Shown here: positions 42,662 to 51,794 of the stretch, in pieces
Layout: every line of letters starts with the position of its first letter
How positions within the stretch are numbered: the stretch's first letter is position 1
NCBI GenBank assembly: GCA_964618105.1
Contig: CAZUAJ010000001.1
Coordinates: 1-64,000, forward strand
Direction: 5' to 3'
DNA: 64,000 nt
From: CAG-273 sp964618105
GTDB lineage: Bacteria; Bacillota; Clostridia; TANB77; CAG-508
Notes under the pieces: generated by a model
What the model saw: only the letters and a program-made list of their open reading frames with translations
Database searches by the model: none
Told to the model about the DNA's origin: nothing
Position numbers and translations under genes: made by a program

Positions 42662-44134
42662 TTATGACCAACTGTCGGTCACAACAAAAGAGAGAACCTT
42701 GTTCTTTCCCATATAAATTTGTTCTAAAAATTCACTTTCTAATGCTACTTCCAGTTTATCTTTTTCTGATACTTTTCCTATTGCCATTCCTTTGCCGGTC
42801 GCTCTGAAATCTAATAAAGTAAAGCCTGTTCCTAATGCTAATGACATTATTGTTGGATTTTGATCTGTGAAATAATCATTTACCCAAAACTGAAAATCAT
42901 AAGAATTATCTACACTGAAAATTAAATCAGATAAAACTATATCAGTTTTATCTAGGCTATAACTATTATTATCTACTGTGACATAGGTGTATGAACTGCT
43001 TAAACTTGTTTTATACCCTATTTTAAAAACATGACTGTTTTTATTATTAACAGAGCTTACATTTGCTTTAAATGTATATTTTACATATGTACCTTCTTCA
43101 TTTACAGTTCCATCCTCATTACATCTCATGGCACTTGTGGCTAATATTGTAGGATTAAAATATGGTACACATATATATGTCACTGTTTTAGTTCCAGTTC
43201 TTCCTCTACTATCTGTGACTGTAGCAGTTATCGTTTTAGTTCCAGAACCCTTTAAAACATTAGAAACAAAGTTACTTGAATTATATGTATTGTCGTCGAT
43301 GCCTGTTATTTTATAACTTTTTATGGTGGATCCATAAGAACCACTTGCTGTCGTTACAACTTTTAATTTAGATTTATTTTGAACATAGCATCCCCAACTT
43401 GAAGGTACCGTTGAACCGCCTTCACTTATCGTTACTGTGTTTACTGTTGGTTTTATTGTGTTTGGTACTTTTAATTCTACTTCTATACTTTTTGTTCCAA
43501 TCAGAGTATTTCCACTGTATGTTTGACAAATTATTGTGCAAGTTCCTTTTTCAGAACTTGGTATTTGACTTGCTAGACTTAAAGGTGTAAACCAAGTCAC
43601 AATATCTTCTACTCCACTAGCTATAGTATCACTTGTATTGCCAAAATTATAACTTATTGTATGAGTAAAACTTGAACTAGCTCTATTAGTTGTGATTGTT
43701 AGGCTACTTCCCATTTCTATACTAGAAGCAGATAGTGTTGGGCTGCTTGCCCTTGCTATTGTTTCTAGTGTTATAGTTTTGCTTATTGTTCCGTTTGGAT
43801 AATAGTTGCTCAATTTACCATTCATATACAATTTAATAGCTACAGATTTTGTTCCATCAGCATTATGATTTAAGGTTACTGTTTTAGTGCAAATCTTTAC
43901 ATAACTATCTGTGTTAAGATTATACTTAGGTGAAAAGCTGTATTTAGTACCGTCAATTGTTAATTCTACAGTTGATGTGCTGTTGTATGGATAATATGAA
44001 CTATTATTTCTCTTTACATATCCAACAACCGTCAATGTACTCGTATTGTTAGTAATACTTTGTGTGTAGCTATATTCTACTTTTAACGTGAAGCCCTTAC
44101 TCGGAGTTCCTATTTCCCCTGTAAATTCCGCCAT
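42662..44134 (-). CDS. DUF859-type siphovirus tail protein
   Basis: 490 residues, Thr/Ser-rich and predicted almost all beta. Blocks such as TLNHNADGTKSVAIKLYMNG, ETIARASSPTLSASSIEMG and TVTDSRGRTGTKTVTYICVP are typical of the DUF859 siphovirus family, which contains immunoglobulin-like repeats. The C-terminal GKGMAIGKVSEKDKLEVALE stretch is the usual end motif of these tail-tip proteins. Probably a side or tip fibre contacting the host surface. Two bases after the preceding tail gene. Confidence 0.82.
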   Translation of the reverse strand: MAEFTGEIGTPSKGFTLKVEYSYTQSITNNTSTLTVVGYVKRNNSSYYPYNSTSTVELTIDGTKYSFSPKYNLNTDSYVKICTKTVTLNHNADGTKSVAIKLYMNGKLSNYYPNGTISKTITLETIARASSPTLSASSIEMGSSLTITTNRASSSFTHTISYNFGNTSDTIASGVEDIVTWFTPLSLASQIPSSEKGTCTIICQTYSGNTLIGTKSIEVELKVPNTIKPTVNTVTISEGGSTVPSSWGCYVQNKSKLKVVTTASGSYGSTIKSYKITGIDDNTYNSSNFVSNVLKGSGTKTITATVTDSRGRTGTKTVTYICVPYFNPTILATSAMRCNEDGTVNEEGTYVKYTFKANVSSVNNKNSHVFKIGYKTSLSSSYTYVTVDNNSYSLDKTDIVLSDLIFSVDNSYDFQFWVNDYFTDQNPTIMSLALGTGFTLLDFRATGKGMAIGKVSEKDKLEVALESEFLEQIYMGKNKVLSFVVTDSWS

Positions 44135-44135
44135 A

Positions 44136-45899
44136 TTAGTTCACCACCTTCTTAAATGATAAGTTACCATTTACTCTAGGCATAAAAGCAAAATTACCAA
44201 GTTTCAAAGAGTTCGTAAATTCCGCATCAGATGCTGTGAATTTATCTCGAATCCAATTCGAAATATTGGTTCCATTATAGTAGATGTTAATTTGATCATT
44301 TTCTATTTTAAGTTCATATTCGTTTCCAGATTCTCCTAAAACAATATTTCCATTAACAAATCTAATATATTTCAAAAATTCTTGTATTGTTGTAGAGTTA
44401 TTATCTGTTGCTTCGATTATTTCATTAAATTTAAAATTAAATTCGGAAGAACTTTCTTCTAATTGGGTTTTTAATGTTCTTTGTTTTGTTTCTAAGTCAC
44501 TAACTTTTGTTGTTGTTTCTGATACTGTTTGTTGAATATTACCTAAATTCAAACTTATACTAGTTGTTTTACTTTCTGTTTCACTTATAAAATTAGATAG
44601 CCCTTCAATTCTATCAGTTGTCATTGTTCCTGTAGTTATAAAATCTGCATTTATTTTTCCGTCCATTGTAATAGCTGTTTCAAATGGGCCTTCATATCCA
44701 TTTGAACTAAAACCTATTCCAGCCAGACCAAATCTCCACACATTTTTTGCATTTTCCTTTGGCAGTTCATCTAAGATTAATATCTCATTTTCATCAATAT
44801 ACACATAGCCATTTTTATTTAAAGAATTTATTAATTCTGTCTGACCTTTAATTGTTATATCGTGATTTGAAACTTCTTGCCTAATCGTTTCCAAAGTATC
44901 TTTTATATTGTTAAATTTTGTTTTTGCATCTCTCGAGTAATTTCCGAAAGTCAATGATACAATTTTTTCTGAAATTAGATCGTATTCATACTCTAAAACC
45001 TCTGTAAATATATTTACAAAAGGATGAAGAACTTTTATTGTATCTCCTATTTCCAAACTATTGTTAATATTAGAATTAACAGTGTAGCTAACTTGAGGTG
45101 TTGAATTTTGTTCTAAGTATGCTGTAGCTTTTGCTCTTAATTCTTCTAAAAGCTTTTCTTCTGTTTGTTCTTCTGTTTCAAGTTCAGTTTGAAACTCTAC
45201 TATTCTTGTATATGGCACTTCATATTGAATTTTACTTTTAAGATATGGTTCTGGTAATAGAAGTCCATCACGTCCAACAGCTAAAAGCTTAGTGCATACG
45301 TTTGACCAATCTTCAAAAATCTCAAATCCTTGCATATTTTTTCCGTAAGCAACTGTTTCCCCATTATCATGTCCAACATTTTGTTTAAAACTAATATCCC
45401 AATTATCTGCATCAAATACACCGTTCCACTTTTCTTCAAAAATAGTCCATGCTTCAAATAAACTCTTTCGAATAAAATATGATGTATTTGTATTCTCTAC
45501 GTTAGAATCCGCAATATTAAAAGGACTCTCTGTATCAGTCCTTTCATTTATATATTTTAATCCATTTAGTCCATTTACATTTGTAGGTCTAACATCTAAT
45601 AGCATGTAGTTTTTTGAATCAAATATAACATGTTCAGCTTTGAACGAAATTTTATTTGTACTGTATTTTATGTCTTCAGAAATTCTAAAAGCTTGTGGTT
45701 TTAATTTTGATTTAGTTTTTACAACACATAGTTTGTCTTTACTAATATATTGTTTAAATTTAATTGGTATTTCTACATCAATATACCAGCCATTCAATGA
45801 TTTTTTGTGTGTTTCGTGACAATATAGCGGATTGATAATTATATTTCCAGCAGAACTAAAATCTCGATCTATAGCATCAAATATTTTGATCATAGCCAT
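44136..45899 (-). CDS. tail-associated protein (phage minor structural protein, N-terminal family)
   Basis: 587 residues. The N-terminal 330 residues match the prophage tail-protein/TIGR01665 region (IINPLYCHETHKKSLNGWYI, KISFKAEHVIFDSKNYMLLD, VLHPFVNIFTEVLEYEYD) that forms the gp27-like hub at the tail end. The C-terminal part (about 340-587) has a coiled coil (TTTKVSDLETKQRTLKTQL) and small beta regions. It overlaps the Dit gene by 10 bp. I see no clear peptidoglycan hydrolase motif. Confidence 0.85.
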   Translation of the reverse strand: MAMIKIFDAIDRDFSSAGNIIINPLYCHETHKKSLNGWYIDVEIPIKFKQYISKDKLCVVKTKSKLKPQAFRISEDIKYSTNKISFKAEHVIFDSKNYMLLDVRPTNVNGLNGLKYINERTDTESPFNIADSNVENTNTSYFIRKSLFEAWTIFEEKWNGVFDADNWDISFKQNVGHDNGETVAYGKNMQGFEIFEDWSNVCTKLLAVGRDGLLLPEPYLKSKIQYEVPYTRIVEFQTELETEEQTEEKLLEELRAKATAYLEQNSTPQVSYTVNSNINNSLEIGDTIKVLHPFVNIFTEVLEYEYDLISEKIVSLTFGNYSRDAKTKFNNIKDTLETIRQEVSNHDITIKGQTELINSLNKNGYVYIDENEILILDELPKENAKNVWRFGLAGIGFSSNGYEGPFETAITMDGKINADFITTGTMTTDRIEGLSNFISETESKTTSISLNLGNIQQTVSETTTKVSDLETKQRTLKTQLEESSSEFNFKFNEIIEATDNNSTTIQEFLKYIRFVNGNIVLGESGNEYELKIENDQINIYYNGTNISNWIRDKFTASDAEFTNSLKLGNFAFMPRVNGNLSFKKVVN

Positions 45900-46570
45900 C
45901 TATCCTTTCTCTTGATTTTTATTGTCATGTCACCACTATGCACACTAATGTTGTTATTTCCTGGCGAAAGTTTAGGAAATTCATATCCTATATCCAAATT
46001 TCTATTTCTGTTAAGTCCTTCGTACAATGCATTCATTTCTTCACAATCTATCTCTACGTATGTATCATTTGTATTGAATTTGTATTTAAACCTGATACTT
46101 CCAATAGTCAAATCAACTGATTCATTCGTACCTTTTTCGAGTCTAATGAGTGGTTTACTTTCTATATTTCCATTATTTGATACGATGTTAGTACATACTT
46201 CATAAGTATCATTTTTGTTATACTTAAATGGTTGACAGTAAAAGGTAACTGTTCCCTTTCTTAGTCGCAGCAACCTTTCTAAATTTATTTGTTCATATAC
46301 TGCGGCCTTATATACTTTATCGTTTTCATTTTCAAATGTCAGATCTCCTTTTCCACTAAAATACTGTAGAATTTTATTAATATCTGCATCCTTCTTAATT
46401 CCAATTTCTACATTTTTATTGTATGATTTATAGCCAAGTTCTTCTATAATTGTTCCATCTCTACCATCAATAGATGTTTCCTTAATTTTTATAGCAGAAC
46501 TTGAAATTGGTGGTTCTGAACATATTATCAGACCACCAATAGTATTACTATTTACACCTTTAAAAATCAT
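45890..46570 (-). CDS. distal tail protein Dit
   Basis: 226 residues, the size of SPP1 gp19.1-like Dit. N-terminal belt domain with IKETSIDGRDGTIIEELGYK and the YKAAVYEQINLERLLRLRKG block, then a galectin-like C-terminal half ending in a LSPGNNNISV motif. Forms the hexameric ring joining tail tube and tip. Lies between tape measure and hub genes, as expected. Confidence 0.85.
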   Translation of the reverse strand: MIFKGVNSNTIGGLIICSEPPISSSAIKIKETSIDGRDGTIIEELGYKSYNKNVEIGIKKDADINKILQYFSGKGDLTFENENDKVYKAAVYEQINLERLLRLRKGTVTFYCQPFKYNKNDTYEVCTNIVSNNGNIESKPLIRLEKGTNESVDLTIGSIRFKYKFNTNDTYVEIDCEEMNALYEGLNRNRNLDIGYEFPKLSPGNNNISVHSGDMTIKIKRKDRWL

Positions 46571-46571
46571 T

Positions 46572-48767
46572 TTAATACACCATCTCAGCTATTTTTGAAT
46601 CAACAAAATTGCCTACCTCTCTGTCGTTTAATTCTATTTTCATTTCTTTTAATGCAGTTTTAAAAGCTTGTACTAAATTACTGTTTAAAGAATCATTTTG
46701 TATGTTTTTATTTGACTTTATCTCCATAGAAGCATCGAATTCAGTTGGAATTGAATTTTGCATATCTTCTGAAACACCTTTCATAGTGTCTGTAAATCCT
46801 TCACCTAATCCTAGTGCTAAATTTTCACCTATTTCATTTTTAAACAATGTTGAAGGAGAATGTATTCCAAAAAAATTCTTAATTTTATCAGTCAAACCTT
46901 TTAATAATCCCTTACATTGATTCCAAAGCCATGTTCCCAAACCAGACATGCCTTCCCATAATCCTTTTAATAAATTTCTTCCTACATCTTTAATTGAAGT
47001 GATTCCATTTAGTAATCCTTTAACAATTGAACTTATAATTTGAGGAATTTTTGAAAGCAATTGTGGGATTGCTTTAATTAATCCTACTGCTAATTCTCCA
47101 ATTAATTTTCCCGCAGCCTTTACAATTCTAGCTATCATATCTGGATTTGTTAATTTTGTAACTAATTTTTCTATAATTATTGGTATTTTTTCTATCAATA
47201 TAGGCAAAGCTTCAATAAGTCCTTCAGCTAATCCAAGTATTAATTCAATTCCTGCATCTATTATAGTATCGATATTATCAATTAAAGTTTCTGCTAAATT
47301 CAATATTGCTTCAATTGCAATTGGAATTAATTTTGGAAGTGTTTGTGATATTCCACTTATTAATTCATTTAATATATCTATTCCCATTTGAAGTATTGCT
47401 GGTAAATTTGCTATTATCTTAGTTAATAATTCATTTATAATAGTAGAAACTAAAGGTCCAATTTCTGGTACCATTGTTAGTACACCTTCAATTAACTTAG
47501 ATAAAATGTTTTCTCCAGCTTGTAGTATATTAGGCAATTGTTCAATTATTTTTTGTGCCAGTTGTATTACAAGCTCTACTACTCCATCTATAATTATCTC
47601 AACTCGAGGTAGCAAATTTGCTGCAGCGGTGGTCACACTGTCCACTAAATTATTAATAAGTACATCAAAATTGGCATTATCGTCAGCTATGCCTGTCAAC
47701 ATGTTTTGCCATGCCGATTTCATAGAATTAACGGATCCTTGGATTGTTGTGGAAGCCTCTTTGGCCGTAGTCCCTGTTATTCCAAGTTCTCCTTGAATCA
47801 CATGAATTGCTTGATACACATCATTTAAACTACTTATGTCGTATTTGACACCTGTTATTTTTTGAGCATCTGAAAGAAGTCTTTCCATTTCAGATTTTGT
47901 TCCACCATAACCAAGTTTCAGATTATCTAGCATGGTGTAATTCTGTTTGGCGAAACCTTGATAAGCATTTTGTATCATCGACATATCAGTTCCCATTTTA
48001 TTCGCATTGTCTGCCATATCTGTTATCGCCATATCTGCAACTGTGGCACTTTTTGCAGTATCATTGTTTAAGCTTTGCAAAAGACTTGCCGAAAAGCTTG
48101 TAACAGTTTCCATATATTCATTCGCCGAGAGCCCCGCTGTTTTATAAGCATTATTAGCATATTTTTCAACTGTAGATGCATTTTTTTTAAATAGTGTTTC
48201 TACACCTCCGATAAGTTGCTCATAATCTGCATAGCTCTCCAATGCCTGTTTTCCAACTTGAATAAATAAGCTTCCAAGTTCTTTTACTACACTTCCAAGT
48301 TTTTTTACACCTGATACAATGGCTTCACTTAATATATTAGCTTTTAATATATCTCCAAATTTTAAGACTCCTCCACCTGCATCATCAAAGCCTTTTTTCA
48401 TATCCTTCAATTCTTTTGTGCTTTTATCAGTTTGATTTTCCATCGAAGCTAACTGTGTTTCGGCATTGTTTAATTGTGTTTTAAATGATCTTACTTTTTC
48501 ATTGTTAGCTCCATATTCTTTTTCGGCCTTATTTAATGCTTCTCTCAAATTGTTTACTTTTTCTCTTTGTTCTTTAATTGTAATATTAGTATTATCGTAA
48601 GTAGATTTAGCCTCTTTTACGGTTTTTTCTCCATTTGCAAATTGAACGTTTGTAAGTTTTAATTCGCTAGAAACTTCTTTTAAAGAACTGGTTATTTCTT
48701 TTAAGGCTTTTCTATACTCACTCTCACCTGATAATTTAACTGAACCTCCAAAGCTACTATTTCCCAT
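46572..48767 (-). CDS. tail tape measure protein
   Basis: 731 residues. N-terminal coiled coil (about 15-120), then the conserved TMP region (YADYEQLIGGVETLFKKNAS, TAGLSANEYMETVTSFSASL, MSMIQNAYQGFAKQNYTMLD, AWQNMLTGIADDNANFDVLI), and a long hydrophobic amphipathic repeat region (about 400-620). The length sets the tail at roughly 110 nm using the usual 0.15 nm per residue, which is inference. No lytic domain seen. Confidence 0.92.
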   Translation of the reverse strand: MGNSSFGGSVKLSGESEYRKALKEITSSLKEVSSELKLTNVQFANGEKTVKEAKSTYDNTNITIKEQREKVNNLREALNKAEKEYGANNEKVRSFKTQLNNAETQLASMENQTDKSTKELKDMKKGFDDAGGGVLKFGDILKANILSEAIVSGVKKLGSVVKELGSLFIQVGKQALESYADYEQLIGGVETLFKKNASTVEKYANNAYKTAGLSANEYMETVTSFSASLLQSLNNDTAKSATVADMAITDMADNANKMGTDMSMIQNAYQGFAKQNYTMLDNLKLGYGGTKSEMERLLSDAQKITGVKYDISSLNDVYQAIHVIQGELGITGTTAKEASTTIQGSVNSMKSAWQNMLTGIADDNANFDVLINNLVDSVTTAAANLLPRVEIIIDGVVELVIQLAQKIIEQLPNILQAGENILSKLIEGVLTMVPEIGPLVSTIINELLTKIIANLPAILQMGIDILNELISGISQTLPKLIPIAIEAILNLAETLIDNIDTIIDAGIELILGLAEGLIEALPILIEKIPIIIEKLVTKLTNPDMIARIVKAAGKLIGELAVGLIKAIPQLLSKIPQIISSIVKGLLNGITSIKDVGRNLLKGLWEGMSGLGTWLWNQCKGLLKGLTDKIKNFFGIHSPSTLFKNEIGENLALGLGEGFTDTMKGVSEDMQNSIPTEFDASMEIKSNKNIQNDSLNSNLVQAFKTALKEMKIELNDREVGNFVDSKIAEMVY

Positions 48768-48809
48768 TGTCTCACCTTCTTTATATTAATAAAGAAAGGC
48801 ATTGGGTAA

Positions 48810-48959
48810 CTACTTCACAATTTTTGTTTGTGAGTGTTCCTCGCTCTTTTCCTTTTGTATTCTAATTATTTGTTTACATCTATTACACTTAATTTCTGCA
48901 TCTATATGATTAGCAAAAATTAATGTTAACCCACATTGCGGGCATTTTATTTTCTCCAT
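48810..48959 (-). CDS. Com-like zinc-ribbon small protein
   Basis: 49 residues from ATG 48959 (AGGAGA 7 bp upstream). Two CxxC knuckles, CPQC and CNRC, with TLIFANHIDAEIKC between them, the pattern of Mu Com-like zinc-binding regulators that act on mRNA. It overlaps nothing and sits between the chaperone and tape-measure genes, where it might control translation of a late gene. Confidence 0.65.
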   Translation of the reverse strand: MEKIKCPQCGLTLIFANHIDAEIKCNRCKQIIRIQKEKSEEHSQTKIVK

Positions 48960-48969
48960 GTTGTTTCTC

Positions 48970-49544
48970 CTAGTCTGAAAGCCATTCTCCTTCATGTGCA
49001 ATTTTTTCTTCTATTTCGCTATAACTTCTTTTTGTTAATTCAAAGTCATAATTCATTTTATAATGTTTATATAATTTTAATAATTTGTTGAGTGTCATTC
49101 TTCCGACTTCTTTTTCTGAAAACCCTAACAGGCAATGTCCTATAAATAGTAGCCACGAGAAATCAATTTTAAAATCCTCTTCCTCGTGGATTACACATTT
49201 TTTGGTTTTTCTTCTACTTTAGTCGAATCAACAACTACTTCATTCATAGTTTGTGCGACTTCTTTTAGTCCAAGTTTTGTAATAATTCTTCCTACTTGCT
49301 TATGAGTAAGAAAATCTTGTTTGTTTTCATTGTTTTCATTTTCTATGTCAATTCCTTCGTTTATCATTTCTCTAATTCCAAAAATTAGAGCTTCTAAATT
49401 TATTTCTTTTTCTTTTGAGTCAGTTAATTTTCCCCATTTTTCATAAGATCCATATTCTTTTTGAATTGCTTCTAGTACATTTAGAGTAAATGCTAATGGG
49501 TATGTTTTTTCATCTACCGTGAAATGAGATATTTTATCTTGCAT
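48970..49544 (-). CDS. tail assembly chaperone fusion made by -1 frameshifting (G-T type)
   Basis: The G frame (49544 to its TAA at 49191) contains the heptamer A AAA AAT (49203-49197) three codons before the stop. Slipping one base back reads TGT GTA ATC and continues to TAG 48970, adding 75 residues (KKCVIHEEEDFKIDFSWLLF at the join; ends AHEGEWLSD) for a 191-residue product. G and G-T type products coat the tape measure during tail assembly; the frameshift ratio sets their proportion. The downstream frame has no start of its own. Position before the tape measure gene fits. Confidence 0.85.
49191..49544 (-). CDS. tail assembly chaperone, short form (G-like)
   Basis: 117 residues: the unshifted product of the chaperone gene. 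Begins MQDKISHFTVDEKTYPLAFT and contains LEALIFGIREMINEGIDIEN, a helical fold typical of the gp13-like chaperones (TAC family). Ends KVEEKPKNV, the Lys/Pro/Asn-rich stretch that holds the slippery site. Confidence 0.85.
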   Translation of the reverse strand: MQDKISHFTVDEKTYPLAFTLNVLEAIQKEYGSYEKWGKLTDSKEKEINLEALIFGIREMINEGIDIENENNENKQDFLTHKQVGRIITKLGLKEVAQTMNEVVVDSTKVEEKPKNV

Positions 49545-49581
49545 AATTTTCTCCTTATATTTTTTAAGGAATAGGTTTGCC

Positions 49582-49725
49582 CTATTCCTTATTTTTTTCT
49601 TCTTTTATTTCTTCAAAAAAAGTGGTATTTTTTCTATACATATCTTTATCGATTTCATAGATTTTTCCAACTTTATATAATATTTTTCTATTTTTTTGGC
49701 ATTGTGATATACATTTTACTTTCAT
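49582..49725 (-). CDS. 47-residue small phage protein
   Basis: MKVKCISQCQKNRKILYKVG followed by KIYEIDKDMYRKNTTFFEEI and an acidic/basic tail. Start ATG 49725 has AAGGAGGTG. It resembles small phage proteins that lie between the tail tube and chaperone genes and contain a compact beta fold with two Cys. A perfect 10-bp hairpin (49566-49590) overlaps its stop codon and may damp transcription into the chaperone genes. Confidence 0.6.
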   Translation of the reverse strand: MKVKCISQCQKNRKILYKVGKIYEIDKDMYRKNTTFFEEIKEEKNKE

Positions 49726-49739
49726 AAAATTACACCTCC

Positions 49740-50327
49740 TTAGTTAGTAGCAGGAGTTAATAATGTATCTAAATAAGTTTCTGCAGCTACTTCCGTGTCA
49801 AAAGTATCATGTTTTTCCCAGTCACCAACTTCAAGTCCATTTATAGCTTTAGATAATGGAAGTACTGTTGCTTCTATATTTGTTATAGCAAATTCAACAC
49901 TTTCTCCTCTCGTTTTTCTGTCCGTTGTAATCTTTGTAAATTTAACTCTTGGGAAAAATTCTACTTTCCATTTTTTCACACCATCTACAATTTTGGGAAC
50001 AATATGGCCATAGCCAAATTCTGGTGCAGAATCATTTATATTTGATGTTACTTCTGTACCATCCGATGCAATTTTGTTCCCTAATAGGGTTGCACAAGTC
50101 TTATCTTTGTCATCAGCAACAACAATATTTAAAGTTCCTTTTTTAAAGCTATTGTCGCTCTCTGCGAGACAGTCATTTGCATACAATTCTGCACTGTTAT
50201 ACTCTGGTGAAAATTTACTTTCAATAATTTTTTCTAGCAATGGTACATCATCTGTAACTGTTTTGTACTTATTTGTTGTTTGATCAATTTGATTAAATTT
50301 TGCTTGTTTTAAACCTACACTTGCCAT
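49740..50327 (-). CDS. major tail (tube) protein
   Basis: 195 residues from ATG 50327 (MASVGLKQAKFNQIDQTTNK); the open frame runs on to 50426 without a good start. Features of the phi13/PhiEL-type tail tube family: ELYANDCLAESDNSFKKGTL, FGYGHIVPKIVDGVKKWKVE, FFPRVKFTKITTDRKTRGES. Builds the tube around the tape measure. GAGAGGG ribosome site. Confidence 0.87.
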   Translation of the reverse strand: MASVGLKQAKFNQIDQTTNKYKTVTDDVPLLEKIIESKFSPEYNSAELYANDCLAESDNSFKKGTLNIVVADDKDKTCATLLGNKIASDGTEVTSNINDSAPEFGYGHIVPKIVDGVKKWKVEFFPRVKFTKITTDRKTRGESVEFAITNIEATVLPLSKAINGLEVGDWEKHDTFDTEVAAETYLDTLLTPATN

Positions 50328-50328
50328 T

Positions 50329-50670
50329 TTATAAAACCCTCTCTTTCTCGAATGTACTTGTTCTGTGATATAACGAAGTTTCTTCTTCATACATTTCTTC
50401 GCTATCTCCAGTCCATATCCATTCATTTTCTTTCATTATTTTTTTTATTTCTTGCAATATATCTAAATAATTTGAATCGCTATAAATATCTATATCAACT
50501 TCTACTATACTTGCTAAATTTTGATCATCACCATTTAATGAAGGCCTTTCTGGTAACATAGTCCACGTTACAAAAGTTTTGTTTTTTCCTTTGTATCTAA
50601 GATGTGCTACATCAATTGATTTTCCGTCTATTTTTAAACTAGACAAGATTCTCTTTACTTCTTTATTCAT
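50329..50670 (-). CDS. tail terminator/completion-like protein
   Basis: 113 residues. VDIDIYSDSNYLDILQEIKK and a hydrophilic rest suit the alpha/beta tail terminator fold that caps the tube before head joining. Identified mainly by position between the gp10-like and tube genes. One base separates it from the tube gene start. Confidence 0.6.
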   Translation of the reverse strand: MNKEVKRILSSLKIDGKSIDVAHLRYKGKNKTFVTWTMLPERPSLNGDDQNLASIVEVDIDIYSDSNYLDILQEIKKIMKENEWIWTGDSEEMYEEETSLYHRTSTFEKERVL

Positions 50671-50675
50671 ATTTT

Positions 50676-51104
50676 TTACTCCTTCGGCAAATATTTTTCT
50701 TGAATTTTAAGCATTGCATCTTCAATTTCTTTTCTTTTAAAAGATTGTCTAAAAAAAGGCTTTTTTTGTTCTCCAGAGCTAGTTCCATATTCTCTTGCAA
50801 GAGCAATTAGTGGAATTGGTACTCCGTTAGGATATTGTTTGTTTTTTTTATTTCTATCATATCCGTAAAAAGCAATTTTTGAAGATATTTCATCATTGCT
50901 TGTACGATACACTTTAGTTATTCTCAAGCCCTTCTCTAATGATTTAGTTGACTTAAAAGATTTTTTCATGTTTGACAGTACATTTTTGTAAACTATCTTC
51001 GCACCAGCCTTTGTCATCTCCTGCATCATTTCTGTTGTATTAACTTCTAACCCTTCAAACTGCTTTATTAGCTCTTGTGGTAATTCTTCTTTAAAATTAG
51101 CCAT
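50676..51104 (-). CDS. HK97 gp10-like head-tail protein
   Basis: 142 residues from ATG 51104. Contains the HK97-gp10 pattern: helical N-terminus (MTKAGAKIVYKNVLSNMK), LEKGLRITKVYR, and AREYGTSSGEQKKPFFRQSF near the end. The start overlaps the stop of the preceding gene (TAATG), so the two are coupled. Confidence 0.8.
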   Translation of the reverse strand: MANFKEELPQELIKQFEGLEVNTTEMMQEMTKAGAKIVYKNVLSNMKKSFKSTKSLEKGLRITKVYRTSNDEISSKIAFYGYDRNKKNKQYPNGVPIPLIALAREYGTSSGEQKKPFFRQSFKRKEIEDAMLKIQEKYLPKE

Positions 51105-51451
51105 TATTTTGTAATCCTTTTGCACTGCATTTCAATTTCAATATTTTCCTCATCAACATTGTTTAAGTACTCTATTGTAAAAATCTGTTTTTTGTATTCT
51201 ACATACATTTTTCTGTTTGAATTGTAATAAGAATCTTCTACTTTTTTTGAATATCTTATTGTAAAATTTGTATATGCTTTTTCAAAATCAGTATTATTAG
51301 TTATTAGAGTGAATCCTTTAGTTGTTTTAACTTTTGCATACGGTTTTAAAACCGTATTTTCTTTTGGTTTTTGGTCAAATCCAGCATCATCCGTATTTTT
51401 TTCTATTGTAAAAATTCGTATTTTTTTATTATATTCACCAGCATTTATCAT
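51104..51451 (-). CDS. head-tail joining (head closure) protein
   Basis: 115 residues, SPP1 gp16-like small beta-barrel: INAGEYNKKIRIFTIEKNTD at the start, YAKVKTTKGFTLITN, and TIEYLNNVDEENIEIEMQCK at the end, where the 'R/I-x-Y-x-G' strand is typical. It closes the portal after packaging. Overlaps the connector gene by 4 bp. Confidence 0.78.
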   Translation of the reverse strand: MINAGEYNKKIRIFTIEKNTDDAGFDQKPKENTVLKPYAKVKTTKGFTLITNNTDFEKAYTNFTIRYSKKVEDSYYNSNRKMYVEYKKQIFTIEYLNNVDEENIEIEMQCKRITK

Positions 51452-51762
51452 AAATTGTTCCTCGTATGCATATCCAAAATTGTCTTGACCGTATCATTTT
51501 TATAATTCTTGTCAATATACATTGCTCTATTGTCGTACATATCTTGGCATAATATATATATAACAATAATAAGATCGTTATAATTATCAAGACTTTCTAA
51601 TTGATTTGCATCTTCCTTTTTTCTTTGAATACCAGTATAATTTTCAACATAATTTATAGCAATTTCTAAAAAAGTAGATAAGTCTTCTTTTAAAGACTCA
51701 TCTACTTCTGTTATTCTTAAATAATTTGCAATATTTTCAGCTTTTATTTCACTTACTTTCAT
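51448..51762 (-). CDS. head-tail connector protein (gp6-like)
   Basis: 104 residues, all helical: VSEIKAENIANYLRITEVDE, STFLEIAINYVENYTGI, LIIVIYILCQDMYDNRAMYI. This is the DNA-packaging/connector family that forms the ring beneath the portal. AAAGGAGGT ribosome site partly paired with ACCTC just upstream (51766-51789). Confidence 0.82.
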   Translation of the reverse strand: MKVSEIKAENIANYLRITEVDESLKEDLSTFLEIAINYVENYTGIQRKKEDANQLESLDNYNDLIIVIYILCQDMYDNRAMYIDKNYKNDTVKTILDMHTRNNL

Positions 51763-51794
51763 TTAGCTACCTCCTTTTTTGAGGTGTTATTTTA

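Noticed and set aside
49566..49590. 10-bp hairpin as a true terminator before the chaperone genes
   Set aside because: On the minus strand it is followed by A residues, not U, so it lacks the tail of an intrinsic terminator; mentioned only as a possible damping structure.
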